Shown piece after piece: positions 8,437 to 18,133 of a DNA stretch of 64,000 nt. Within the stretch, counting starts at the first letter, position 1. Each line of letters begins with the position of its first letter. The notes below the pieces were generated by a model that searched no databases, had not been told where the DNA came from, and saw only the letters and a program-made list of their open reading frames with translations. The stretch is from an uncultured Bacteroidales bacterium (GTDB lineage Bacteria > Bacteroidota > Bacteroidia > Bacteroidales > P3), in assembly GCA_905233475.1 (NCBI GenBank), contig CAJOEN010000016.1:1-64000 (forward strand). Reading direction: 5' to 3'. Made by a program: the position numbers and the translations under genes.

Positions 8437-11400
8437 ATGAACGAACTGTTGCAGATATATTCCTCGTCCGGCGAGGTGAGGCATGTGGCCGAAGCTCTTG
8501 CGGGTACCAATGTGCGGCTACGTTTGAAGGGCATGGCAGGTTCGATGACTGCAGTGGTGGGAGCGGCCGTGTATAATTCGCTAAATAACAAAACGTTGCT
8601 GTTTGTTGCCGAAAACAAGGAGCGTGCTTTCTACCTGTGCAACGATATGGAGACGCTTTTTGGCGAAAACGGTGCCGAGCTGTCCGAAAAACGGGTGTTG
8701 CTGTTCCCTTCGTCGAGCCGAAAGCCTTACCAATACGAAGAGATAGAGAATAGCAACGTGCTTTTGCGCTCCGAGGTGCTTAAACGTCTCAACAGCGGTC
8801 TGCACCCAATTATTGTTACCTATCCCGAAGCCCTTTCGGAAAAGGTGGCTTCACCCAAGTCGCTGGCAAACAATACTATAAATATCAATATTGGCGAAAA
8901 CCTTTCCATCGACGGCATGCTTGACTTGCTGATGGACAGTGGTTTTGTGCGTGCCGATTTTGTGGTGGAGCCCGGACAGTACGCCCTGCGTGGCGGCATT
9001 ATCGACGTGTTCTCGTTTTCGAGCGAACACCCATATCGTGTGGAGTTTTTTGGCGAAAATGTGGAGTCGATACGCACTTTCGACCCTGTGTCGCAACTTT
9101 CGGTGCGTAAGATGGACACTGTTGCCATTATTCCTGACATAGAGCATAATGCCAAAAGTCAAGTTTCCGATACCAAGGTAATGCTTCTGCAATATCTGAA
9201 CAGCAGAGATGTGGTTTTTGTTGAAAATCTGATGTTTACGGCTGAAAAGATAGGTCAGGACTATGGCAAGGCCGAACAGGTGTTCCAAAACATCAACGCT
9301 ACGGTAGAGCAACTGCCACTGTCCGAACTTTATGCCACCGACAAGGATTTTCTTGCCAATATAATGGACGTCTGTGTGGTGGAATATGGTGTGTCACAGT
9401 ATTTTATCGAAGCCCGACAGGTCGTGTTCAACAGCGACGTACAGCCGTCTTTCAACAAGCAGTTCGAAATGCTTACGACCTCGCTTAACAACTATAAAGA
9501 GCAGTCTTTCAGTAACTTCATCTGTGTTGAGAATGCCCGTCAGCGTAAGCGTTTGGAGGACATCTTCACCGAGATGGGTATGATGGACGGCATTGTGGAG
9601 TTCTTGGATTTCTCGCTTTCGCAGGGATTTCTCGACAACAGTCATAAGGTGCTGTGTTTCACCGACCATCAAATTTTTGAGCGTTACCACAAGTACAAGG
9701 TCAAGGATTTTCGCGATGCACGCGAGAGCCTTACCATGAAAGAACTTTTCGAACTTAAGCCCGGCGACTATGTTACTCATATCGACCACGGAGTGGGACG
9801 TTTTTCCGGTTTGGAAAAAATTGAGGTGAACGGTCGTGTGCAGGAAGCTATCCGTTTGATTTACAAGGATAATAGTATGCTGTACATCAGCATACACAGT
9901 TTGCACAAAATAAGCCGCTACATTGGCAAAGACGGTGTCGCTCCCGTGCTAAATCGCTTAGGCTCACCAGCTTGGCAGGCCCTGAAACAGAAAACCAAAC
10001 AGCGTGTAAAGGACATCGCCAAGGACCTTATCAAGCTATATGCCGAGCGTAAAGCCACCAAGGGTTTCGCTTTTTCGGCGGACTCGTATCTGCAACATGA
10101 ACTCGAAGCTTCGTTCCTTTACGAGGACACTCCCGACCAGTACAAGGCTACCCGCGACGTGAAAAACGACATGGAATCCTCCACACCAATGGACAGGCTT
10201 GTATGCGGCGATGTGGGTTTCGGCAAGACCGAGGTGGCCATACGAGCGGCCTTCAAAGCCGTGTGCGACAGCAAACAGGTGGCGGTGCTTGTGCCTACCA
10301 CCATACTCGCAATGCAGCACTACAACACTTTCTGTGAGCGTTTGCAAGGTATGCCGTGCAATATCGAATACCTCAACCGTTTTAAAACCACCAAGGAGAA
10401 AAACAAAATTTTCAAAGACCTTGCCGAGGGTAAAATAGACATACTTATTGGTACTCACGCCATTACCAACGCCAAAGTGAAATTCAAGGACTTGGGTTTG
10501 CTTATCATCGACGAGGAGCAGAAATTTGGCGTAAGTGTGAAAGAGAAACTGCGGCAGATGAAAGTGAACGTTGACAGCCTTACACTCACCGCCACGCCCA
10601 TACCGCGAACCCTGCAGTTCTCGCTTATGGGTGCCCGCGACCTTTCGGTGATAAACACCGCGCCGCCCAACCGTCAGCCTATACAAACGGAATTGGAGGT
10701 GTTCTCGGAAGAGACAGTCCGCGACGCCATTCTTTACGAGCTTTCGCGTGGGGGACAGGTGTTTTTTGTGAGCAACCGCGTGGAAAACCTCGACAGTATG
10801 GCCGACCTTGTGCGCCGCCTTGTTCCCGACGCACGCATAGGCATTGGCCACGGACAAATGGAGGGTGAGCGTTTGGAACGGGTGTTGATGGATTTCATAG
10901 GCGGCGACATCGACGTGCTTGTGTCCACAACCATAGTGGAAAACGGATTGGACATTCCTAATGCTAATACTATCATTATCAACAATGCACAGAATTTCGG
11001 CCTCAGCGACTTGCACCAGCTGCGCGGCAGGGTGGGGCGTTCCAACCGCAAAGCATTTTGCTATTTGCTTATACCATCGTTTTCCGTACTCACCGACGAG
11101 GCGCAACGCCGCCTGCGAGCCATTGAGGAGTTCTCCAACATCGGCAGTGGCTTCAACATCGCCATGCGCGACCTCGACATACGCGGGGCGGGCAATATCC
11201 TCGGTGCCGAACAGAGCGGATTTATCTCCGAGATAGGTTACGATATGTACCACAAAATTCTGAACGAAGCCATTGAAGAACTGAAAGTTACCGATTTTAA
11301 AGAACTATACTCCGATGAACTGGAGGAACATTCCGGATTTGTGAAAGAGTGTATGATACAGACAGACCTTGAGGTGCTTATCCCCGACGACTATGTGTCG

Positions 11401-11790
11401 AACATTCGTGAGCGTGTAGCCTTGTACAAGGAACTCAACGACCTTGAAACCGACGAGGAGCTGGATGCTTATAAAATGCGTATGAAAGACCGTTTCGGGA
11501 CACTGCCCAAAGCCACCGAAGAGCTTGTGGAAACGATAAAACTGCGGCGTTTGGCAAAGGCTATGGCTGTGGAAAAACTGATATTGCGTGAAGGCAAAAT
11601 GACCTGCAATTTTGTGGCCGACACCAAGAATCCGTTCTATCAGTCGGATATTTTTGGCAAGGTGATAGCCTACGTGCAGCAAAATCCCGGTAGCTGCTAC
11701 ATGAAAGAAAGCAAGGACAAACTAACCTTGACATTCAGCAATATACGCTCCATCGCCAACGGCATTTCGGTGCTGGAGAAAATAGTTTGA
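8437..11790 (+). CDS. mfd: Transcription-repair coupling factor
   Basis: CarD-like PGDYVTHIDHGVGRFSGL; helicase MDRLVCGDVGFGKTEVAIRAAF; IDEEQKFGVSVKEKLR; TATPIPRTL; TRCF C-terminal domain. Confidence 0.97.
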   Translation: MNELLQIYSSSGEVRHVAEALAGTNVRLRLKGMAGSMTAVVGAAVYNSLNNKTLLFVAENKERAFYLCNDMETLFGENGAELSEKRVLLFPSSSRKPYQYEEIENSNVLLRSEVLKRLNSGLHPIIVTYPEALSEKVASPKSLANNTININIGENLSIDGMLDLLMDSGFVRADFVVEPGQYALRGGIIDVFSFSSEHPYRVEFFGENVESIRTFDPVSQLSVRKMDTVAIIPDIEHNAKSQVSDTKVMLLQYLNSRDVVFVENLMFTAEKIGQDYGKAEQVFQNINATVEQLPLSELYATDKDFLANIMDVCVVEYGVSQYFIEARQVVFNSDVQPSFNKQFEMLTTSLNNYKEQSFSNFICVENARQRKRLEDIFTEMGMMDGIVEFLDFSLSQGFLDNSHKVLCFTDHQIFERYHKYKVKDFRDARESLTMKELFELKPGDYVTHIDHGVGRFSGLEKIEVNGRVQEAIRLIYKDNSMLYISIHSLHKISRYIGKDGVAPVLNRLGSPAWQALKQKTKQRVKDIAKDLIKLYAERKATKGFAFSADSYLQHELEASFLYEDTPDQYKATRDVKNDMESSTPMDRLVCGDVGFGKTEVAIRAAFKAVCDSKQVAVLVPTTILAMQHYNTFCERLQGMPCNIEYLNRFKTTKEKNKIFKDLAEGKIDILIGTHAITNAKVKFKDLGLLIIDEEQKFGVSVKEKLRQMKVNVDSLTLTATPIPRTLQFSLMGARDLSVINTAPPNRQPIQTELEVFSEETVRDAILYELSRGGQVFFVSNRVENLDSMADLVRRLVPDARIGIGHGQMEGERLERVLMDFIGGDIDVLVSTTIVENGLDIPNANTIIINNAQNFGLSDLHQLRGRVGRSNRKAFCYLLIPSFSVLTDEAQRRLRAIEEFSNIGSGFNIAMRDLDIRGAGNILGAEQSGFISEIGYDMYHKILNEAIEELKVTDFKELYSDELEEHSGFVKECMIQTDLEVLIPDDYVSNIRERVALYKELNDLETDEELDAYKMRMKDRFGTLPKATEELVETIKLRRLAKAMAVEKLILREGKMTCNFVADTKNPFYQSDIFGKVIAYVQQNPGSCYMKESKDKLTLTFSNIRSIANGISVLEKIV

Positions 11791-11813
11791 GTTTACTCGG
11801 AACTCGGAACGGT

Positions 11814-11841
11814 GCGGTCATTCGACAAGCTCAGGAACCGC
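11814..11841. repeat. REP-like hairpin containing TTCGACAAGCTCAGGAACC
   Basis: GCGGT cattcgacaagctcagga ACCGC inverted repeat in intergenic space. Confidence 0.4.
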
Positions 11842-11988
11842 GTTTTAGTTGAAAGTTGAAATCAGTTTACAATTCACGATCAACAATTCAACCTTCCTAT
11901 CACTGTTCACCCCGAAACCAACTTTTCAAAAGTTCAACATCCACTGTTGTGATTTCACGTTCTTTTTAGCACAAAAAAGTAAAAAAAA

Positions 11989-12049
11989 TATACCGATAGC
12001 GTTACAATAACTCAGTTTTTTACCCACTTAATGTAGTAGTATCTGCACT
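11989..12049 (+). repeat. 61-bp hairpin-ended repeat, copy 1
   Basis: TATACCGATA..TATCTGCACT termini around conserved core GCGTTACAATAACTCAGTTTTTTACCCACTTAATGTAGTAG; flanked by A run and T run. Confidence 0.9.
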
Positions 12050-12201
12050 TTTTTTCGATGAAAAAATGCCACTTTTTACACATTATATCCAAAAGTGGTT
12101 AGAGACAGATAATTCATGCAGATACTATTGTAATATATTTGAATTTCAATATATTAAAATAAAGATTAATCCTATGTCAAACACTTTATATCATAATAAA
12201 A

Positions 12202-12262
12202 CATGCCGATAGCATTACAATAACTCAGTTTTTTACCCACTTAATGTAGTAGTATCGGCATG
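12202..12262 (+). repeat. 61-bp hairpin-ended repeat, copy 2
   Basis: Perfect 10-bp terminal inverted repeat CATGCCGATA/TATCGGCATG around the same core; followed by T8. Confidence 0.95.
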
Positions 12263-12294
12263 TTTTTTTTCTTGGCAAATTCATATTTTATATG

Positions 12295-12302
12295 TATCTT
12301 TG
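12295..12302 (+). promoter_or_regulatory. Bacteroidota -7 promoter motif for the ATPase gene
   Basis: TATCTTTG, 17 nt before the ATG at 12319 and 33 bp after repeat copy 2. Confidence 0.55.
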
Positions 12303-12318
12303 CAAAAAAATAAACGAC

Positions 12319-13743
12319 ATGGAACACAACCCAAAAATTATCGGACGAAAATACGAACAGGAGGTGCTGCAACGCTGTGTAGAATCGCCACGAGCCGAAT
12401 TTATAGCCGTTTACGGCCGACGCCGAATTGGCAAGACATTCCTTGTGAAACAATATTTCAACGACACTTTCGATTTCTATATATCCGGTATTTACAAGGT
12501 TCCCCGTGCAGAACAGCTGAAACGCTGGCAGTCGCAACTGAACAAGTACAGCGGCAAGAAAAGAACGCGCCCCAAAGACTGGTTCGAGGCTTTCGACCAA
12601 CTGTGCGATTATCTTGAAACGCATAAAAAGAAAAAACGTCTGATTGTTTTCATCGACGAACTGCCGTGGATGGACACGCCGAAATCGGGTTTTCTGCGTG
12701 CTTTGGAGGTGTTTTGGAACACATGGGGAGCCAACCGCAACGGGTTGAAACTTGTTGTTTGCGGAAGCGCCACCACTTGGATGACCAACAAACTTTTGGG
12801 CGACAAAGGAGGGCTTCACAACCGCGTAACAAGGCCCATAAGGCTTGCGCCATTCACACTGAAAGAAACAGAACGGTATTTGAAAAGCATAGGACTGGAT
12901 TGGTCGCAAAGCGAGGTGCTCGACACATACATGATTCTTGGAGGCACTCCGTACTACCTTTCGTTGCTGCGTCCCGAACTAAGCCTGCGACAGAACATCG
13001 ACGAGCTTTTCTTTGGCCGCGACGCCGTGCTGAAATCGGAGTATGAATTTATGTTCAGCTCGCTGTTCAACAAGGCGCATGTATATCGCAATATCGTGGA
13101 ATGCCTTTCGAAGAAACTGAAAGGACTGACGCGAAGAAAACTTGTGGAAGAAATCAAAATTGCCGACAGCGGTATGGTTACCGAGGCGCTGGACAATCTT
13201 GAGAAATGCGATTTTATCCGTCGCTATAAGGCTTTCGGCAAGCGGCAGAGAGATGTGCTCTACCAACTTACCGACATGTACACGCTGTTCTACCTGCGTT
13301 TTGTGAAAGGCTACAACGGTATGAACGAAAAGGCATGGAGCAGTCTTTCCGACGGAAAACGCAACTCATGGGCAGGATACGCTTTCGAACAGGTGTGCCT
13401 GATACATTTGAACCAAATAAAAAAGGCTCTGGGCATTTTGGGCATTGCCAGCGATGTGTGTTCGTGGAACAGCGCAAACGACGAGCGTGGCGCACAAGTG
13501 GACCTGGTGATAGACCGCAGCGACAAAGTCGTCAATCTTTGCGAAATGAAATACACCACAGGCCGTTTCGAGCTGACACGGACTTATGCCGAATGGATGT
13601 CGGAACGCAAAGAACTGTTCCGCAACGAAACTTCTTCGAAAAAAACACTGCATCTGACACTTATCACACCTTACGGAATAGTGCCGGGGAAGAATACTTC
13701 CGCGCTTCAAAATATCGTAACAATTGGAGACCTTTTCGAATAA
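12319..13743 (+). CDS. AAA ATPase with DUF234-type (PD-(D/E)XK-like) C-terminal domain
   Basis: IIGRKYEQEVL; FIAVYGRRRIGKTFLVKQYF Walker A; LIVFIDELPWMDTPKSGF Walker B; C-terminal AQVDLVIDRSDKVVNLCEMKYT nuclease-like motif. Confidence 0.9.
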   Translation: MEHNPKIIGRKYEQEVLQRCVESPRAEFIAVYGRRRIGKTFLVKQYFNDTFDFYISGIYKVPRAEQLKRWQSQLNKYSGKKRTRPKDWFEAFDQLCDYLETHKKKKRLIVFIDELPWMDTPKSGFLRALEVFWNTWGANRNGLKLVVCGSATTWMTNKLLGDKGGLHNRVTRPIRLAPFTLKETERYLKSIGLDWSQSEVLDTYMILGGTPYYLSLLRPELSLRQNIDELFFGRDAVLKSEYEFMFSSLFNKAHVYRNIVECLSKKLKGLTRRKLVEEIKIADSGMVTEALDNLEKCDFIRRYKAFGKRQRDVLYQLTDMYTLFYLRFVKGYNGMNEKAWSSLSDGKRNSWAGYAFEQVCLIHLNQIKKALGILGIASDVCSWNSANDERGAQVDLVIDRSDKVVNLCEMKYTTGRFELTRTYAEWMSERKELFRNETSSKKTLHLTLITPYGIVPGKNTSALQNIVTIGDLFE

Positions 13744-13806
13744 TGGAATTTATTGCCTAAATGCTTTGTAAATAAGGGTTACGGGCAATTTACCATGCAA
13801 AAAAAA

Positions 13807-13867
13807 CATACCGATAGCGTTACAATAACTCACTTTTTTACCCACTTGATGTAGTAGTATCGGCACT
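13807..13867 (+). repeat. 61-bp hairpin-ended repeat, copy 3
   Basis: CATACCGATA..TATCGGCACT around core GCGTTACAATAACTCACTTTTTTACCCACTTGATGTAGTAG; followed by T9G9. Confidence 0.93.
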
Positions 13868-13903
13868 TTTTTTTTGGGGGGGGGAAAAGGCGAATAAGCA
13901 TAA

Positions 13904-13940
13904 AAAAAAGAGGCAAGTTTTTAAACTTGCCTCTTTTTGG
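13904..13940. terminator. Hairpin terminator
   Basis: AAGAGGCAAGTTT..AAACTTGCCTCTTTTT. Confidence 0.8.
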
Positions 13941-13976
13941 CTCCGCCGCAGTGTTAATTCAATGGCTAAACAATTA

Positions 13977-16900
13977 TCAATCAATAACTAACTTTCTTAC
14001 TGCATTGCCCACACGCACAAAGTAAATGCCTTTGGGCAAATCCCCTACGCTGAAAGTTAGAGTGCCGCCTGCGTTCTCCAAACGTCTTACCACCTTGCCC
14101 ATAGCGTTGATAATAAAGATATTGGCTTCGTTGCCAACGCCCTCCAACGTTACCTTGTCGCTTGCAGGGTTGGGGTAGAGAGTTATGCTTGTGTTCTCCG
14201 TCTCGGCAATGCCTTGATTTGAAGTGAAGAAGGCTATAAGTATAGTGTCCTGAGTAACGGTGATGCTACGAGGATTCTGCGTATTGCCATCGCTCCAACG
14301 GCTGAAGGTGTAGCCAGTATTGGCGGTGGCTGTAATGGTGTCTTGAGAAAGGTACGCAAAACGGCCGTTTCCAGTTACTGTTCCCATTGCAGTATCATTT
14401 GATGAAACAGTCACATTGTAATAGTTTGGATCTAAATAAAAAATAGCTGTAACTGTTATGTTCTGCCTAACGGTTATTATGCGTGTGTTTTGGTTGTTTC
14501 CATCGCTCCAGCGAGAGAAGATGTAGCCAGTGTTAGGTGTGGCTGTAATGGTATCCTTCGAAAGGTACGCAAAACGTCCACTGCCGGATACAGTCCCCAT
14601 TGCAGTGTCATTTGGTAAAACAGTCACATTATAATAGTTTGGACTGAAAAAGGCTGTAAAGGCTGTATCCTGTGTAACGGTGATGATGCGCGGGTTTGAG
14701 GTGTTGCCATCGTTCCACTGGCTGAAAACGTATCCGGTATTAGCGGTGGCTGTAAGCGTGTCCTGCGTAAGATACCCAAAAATACCGCTGCCAGAAACCG
14801 AACCTTTAGTGGAGTCATCAGAATGGACTACAACATTGTGCGCTACAGCAAAATATGCTGTGAATATTGTGTCCTGGGTAACTGTAATGACGCGTGGATT
14901 TTGTTTGTTGCCATCGTTCCAGCGAGTGAAAGTGTAGCCAGTTTCAGCTGTGGCTGTAAGCGTGTCTTGCGACAGATTTGCGAATCTGCCACTACCAGAA
15001 ACCGAACCTTTGGTGGAGTCGTTAGAATGGACAATGACATTGTGTTCTACAGCAAAATATGCTGTAAAAATAGTGTCCTGCACAACTGTAATTACGCGCG
15101 GGTTTTGGGTATTGCCATCATTCCAGCGAGTGAAAACGTAGCCTGTGTTAGCAGTTGCTGTAAGTGTGTCTTGCGACAGATATGCGAATATGCCACTACC
15201 AGAAACTGAACCTATATTAGTGTCGTTGGCGGACAGTGCCACGTTGTAGTAAATAGGGGTAAAAAAAGCAATGATATTTGTGTCCTTTGTGAGTGTAATG
15301 TTCCGTGGATTCATAGTGTCTCCATCGCTCCAATGACTAAAAGTGTAGCCATAGTTTGGGGTAGCACATATTGTCCAAGAAGAGGAGTTGCAGGTTGGTG
15401 CTGTTACTGTGGCCACGGTGCCTTTTACATTGTCATGCGACGACAGGTGATATTCATATTGAATTTCAATAAAGTTGGAGAACCCAGATAGCTGATTTCT
15501 ATACCACGCCAAAGCACCGCAAGGCACATAGACTGGTATACTTGTTGATACCCCACTAAAAGCATAGTTCCCTATAGTAGTGGATCTTCTCCTCATTGTT
15601 ACCGAGGTGATGCCAGTGCAACCAGAGAACGCAGAGTTTTCAATGCTTGTAACGGAGTTGGGGATGGTTACCGAGGTTATGCAAGTGTCCCCATAAAAAG
15701 CACGTTGTTTTATTGTATCAACGGTGTTTGGTATAACCAAGTTTGTTACAAGTTGGTTGTTTATGTATAGATTATGGCTGTAAGAAATCGGATTGGCGGC
15801 GTAACTATTAAAATCAATGTTGCACCATTGGGCTATTGTTCCAGTATAGTTTGTACGTGACGGGCCAGAGCAGTCATTGAACATAACAGTAGGAATTTTG
15901 CGTACATTGTTTCCAATAGTAATTGTGTTAATAGTACACCTATTTAAAGTATTACGAAAAGTATGCCCAGCTACATAATTCCCTAAATATCTCAAATTTG
16001 TGGCATTGTAATATAAAGTATCTACTCTGTCGTTGTAAAAAACAGATTCTCCCATGCTGTCCACAGCTCCGCCTATGGTTACCGAGGTAAGGCTCCCACA
16101 ATATTCGAACGCATTATTACCAATTTTTCTAACGGAGTTTGGGATGGTTACTGATGTCAAGCCCGAGCAACTAGAGAATGCATAATTGCCAATGCTTCTA
16201 ACATGATTGCCTATAGTTACCGAGGTGAGACCTGAGCAGTCAGAAAACGCAAAATTGCCAATGCTTGTAACGGAATTGGGGATGGTTACTGAGGTTAGGC
16301 TAGAGCAGGATTCGAACGCAGAATAACCAATGCTTGTAACTGAGTTTCCTATGGTTACCGAGGAGAGGCTTCCACAATTTTCGAACGCACAATTTCCAAT
16401 GCTGTACGCAGAGTTGGGGATGGTAACCGAGGTAAGACTCGAGCAGTGATAAAACGCTTTATTTCCAATGTGTCTAACGGAGTTGATGTTTATCGAGGTC
16501 AAGCTTGTGTCTCCACTGAACGCATATTCTCCAATTATATAAGCGGATAATATGGTAGCCGAGGTGAGGCCTGAGCAGTCAGCAAACGCTCCTTTTCCAA
16601 TACTGTAGGCGGATAAAGTTGCCGAGGTAAGGCCTGAGCATCTTATAAACGCATAATCTCCAATACTTGTAACGGAGAATATGGGAACAGAGGTAAGGCC
16701 AGTGCAGTCAGCAAACGCATAATCTCCAATGCTTGTAACGGAGTTGCCTATGGTTACCGAGGTGAGGGTAGAACATTGCCTGAACGCATTAGAAGGTATT
16801 ATCTTTACATTGTTTCCTATTATGAGTGTACTAATTCCACACTCATCAAAAACATAATGGTAACCGTTATTATTATTATAATTGTAGGAACCTGAATAAA

Positions 16901-18131
16901 TACAGCTATCTGCGTTGAAATACACTGTGGTTAAGTTACTATCGCCCGCAAAAGCACAATACTCTATGCTTTCCACTGCTCTGCCTATGGTTACCGAGGT
17001 AAGACCAGAGCAGCGAGAGAACGCATAATATCCAATGCTTGTAACGGAGTCAGGGATTGTTACCGAAGTCAATCCTCTACAGCCATTGAACGCAGAATTT
17101 CCAATACTTATAACGGAGTTGGGGATGGTTATCGAGGTCAAGCCAGTGCAACCGCTGAATGCATTATTTCCAATGCTTGTAACTGAGTTGGGAATGGTTA
17201 CAGATGTCAAGCGAGAGCAACCAGAAAACGCAGAATTTCCAATTCTATAAGCGGATAATATGTTAACCGAAATGAGGCCAGAACAGCCATAGAAAGCATA
17301 ATTTCCAACTGAGAGGCCTATCGTTGCCGAGGTGAGTCCAGTGCAGCCACAGAACACATATTCTCCAATGCTTGTAACGGAGTTGGGGATAGTTACCGAG
17401 GTCAAGCCCGTGCAGCCATAGAACGCATATTCTCCAATGCGTGTAACTGAGGTGTCTATAGTAACCGAGGTGAGGCTCCCGCATTTTTCGAACGCACTTT
17501 TTCTAATGCTTGTAACGGTGTTGGGAATTACAGCTTTGTGTATTTGTTTGTGTGCGGAACAAAGTGTTGTTTTTGAGGTATCCGAATAATAAAGGCTGTC
17601 GTAATAATAACCGTTTACACACAATGCACCCCAAGGGCTTCCTGTTGCAGAACCGTGATAGTTTATGTTAGGCATCAAATAAAAAGCATAAGTGCCGATT
17701 GTAGAAACTGAATTGGGGATGGTTACAGAGGTCAAGCGAGAGCAACCCGAGAACGCATAATTGCCAATTCTTGTAACAGAGTTGGGAATGGTTACAGATG
17801 TCAAGCGAGAGCAACCAGAGAACGCAGAATTGCCAATTCTTGTAACAGAGTTGGGAATGGTTATCGAGGTCAAGCCCGTGCAAGCATAGAAAGCAGTATC
17901 TCCGATGCTTGTAACGGAATAAGTTAGGCCATAATAAGTTACCGAGGAAGGAATTGTAACGCTATCAGAGTTTTGACTTTTGATGACACTCGTTACCGCC
18001 ACCCCATAAGGAGAAGCGTAGCTGGTAATAGTGTAATAAATTGTGTCGCCATTACTTACTTCGTAAAAGTCTTGCGCCCAAGCTGTAGAAAAACAAAGCA
18101 ATATAGCTATTATTAAGGGTATCTTTTTCAT
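13977..18131 (-). CDS. BspA-type LRR (LRR_5) / divergent InlB B-repeat surface protein with T9SS type A sorting domain
   Basis: Signal peptide MKKIPLIIAILLCFSTAWAQ; about two dozen SVTIPNSVTSIGNYAFSGCSGLT repeats; six GSVSGSG.FA.LSQDTLTATANTGYVFTRWNDGNTQNPRVITVTQDT repeats; C-terminal LYPNPASDKVTLEG...KGIYFVRVGNAVRKLVID. Confidence 0.95.
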   Translation of the reverse strand: MKKIPLIIAILLCFSTAWAQDFYEVSNGDTIYYTITSYASPYGVAVTSVIKSQNSDSVTIPSSVTYYGLTYSVTSIGDTAFYACTGLTSITIPNSVTRIGNSAFSGCSRLTSVTIPNSVTRIGNYAFSGCSRLTSVTIPNSVSTIGTYAFYLMPNINYHGSATGSPWGALCVNGYYYDSLYYSDTSKTTLCSAHKQIHKAVIPNTVTSIRKSAFEKCGSLTSVTIDTSVTRIGEYAFYGCTGLTSVTIPNSVTSIGEYVFCGCTGLTSATIGLSVGNYAFYGCSGLISVNILSAYRIGNSAFSGCSRLTSVTIPNSVTSIGNNAFSGCTGLTSITIPNSVISIGNSAFNGCRGLTSVTIPDSVTSIGYYAFSRCSGLTSVTIGRAVESIEYCAFAGDSNLTTVYFNADSCIYSGSYNYNNNNGYHYVFDECGISTLIIGNNVKIIPSNAFRQCSTLTSVTIGNSVTSIGDYAFADCTGLTSVPIFSVTSIGDYAFIRCSGLTSATLSAYSIGKGAFADCSGLTSATILSAYIIGEYAFSGDTSLTSININSVRHIGNKAFYHCSSLTSVTIPNSAYSIGNCAFENCGSLSSVTIGNSVTSIGYSAFESCSSLTSVTIPNSVTSIGNFAFSDCSGLTSVTIGNHVRSIGNYAFSSCSGLTSVTIPNSVRKIGNNAFEYCGSLTSVTIGGAVDSMGESVFYNDRVDTLYYNATNLRYLGNYVAGHTFRNTLNRCTINTITIGNNVRKIPTVMFNDCSGPSRTNYTGTIAQWCNIDFNSYAANPISYSHNLYINNQLVTNLVIPNTVDTIKQRAFYGDTCITSVTIPNSVTSIENSAFSGCTGITSVTMRRRSTTIGNYAFSGVSTSIPVYVPCGALAWYRNQLSGFSNFIEIQYEYHLSSHDNVKGTVATVTAPTCNSSSWTICATPNYGYTFSHWSDGDTMNPRNITLTKDTNIIAFFTPIYYNVALSANDTNIGSVSGSGIFAYLSQDTLTATANTGYVFTRWNDGNTQNPRVITVVQDTIFTAYFAVEHNVIVHSNDSTKGSVSGSGRFANLSQDTLTATAETGYTFTRWNDGNKQNPRVITVTQDTIFTAYFAVAHNVVVHSDDSTKGSVSGSGIFGYLTQDTLTATANTGYVFSQWNDGNTSNPRIITVTQDTAFTAFFSPNYYNVTVLPNDTAMGTVSGSGRFAYLSKDTITATPNTGYIFSRWSDGNNQNTRIITVRQNITVTAIFYLDPNYYNVTVSSNDTAMGTVTGNGRFAYLSQDTITATANTGYTFSRWSDGNTQNPRSITVTQDTILIAFFTSNQGIAETENTSITLYPNPASDKVTLEGVGNEANIFIINAMGKVVRRLENAGGTLTFSVGDLPKGIYFVRVGNAVRKLVID

Positions 18132-18133
18132 AA

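Noticed and set aside
10036-11253. 405-aa minus-strand ORF inside mfd
   Set aside because: Shadow ORF antisense to a clear Mfd helicase; composition (His/Val-rich) is typical of a reversed frame, no domain recognised.
11989-13867. 61-bp repeats as a CRISPR or an IS element
   Set aside because: Only three copies, irregular spacing, no Cas or transposase gene; termini are complementary and look like hairpins.
14226-17950. Regularly spaced repeats that could look like a CRISPR array
   Set aside because: They encode in-frame LRR and InlB B-repeat protein units with no constant direct repeat plus unique spacers.
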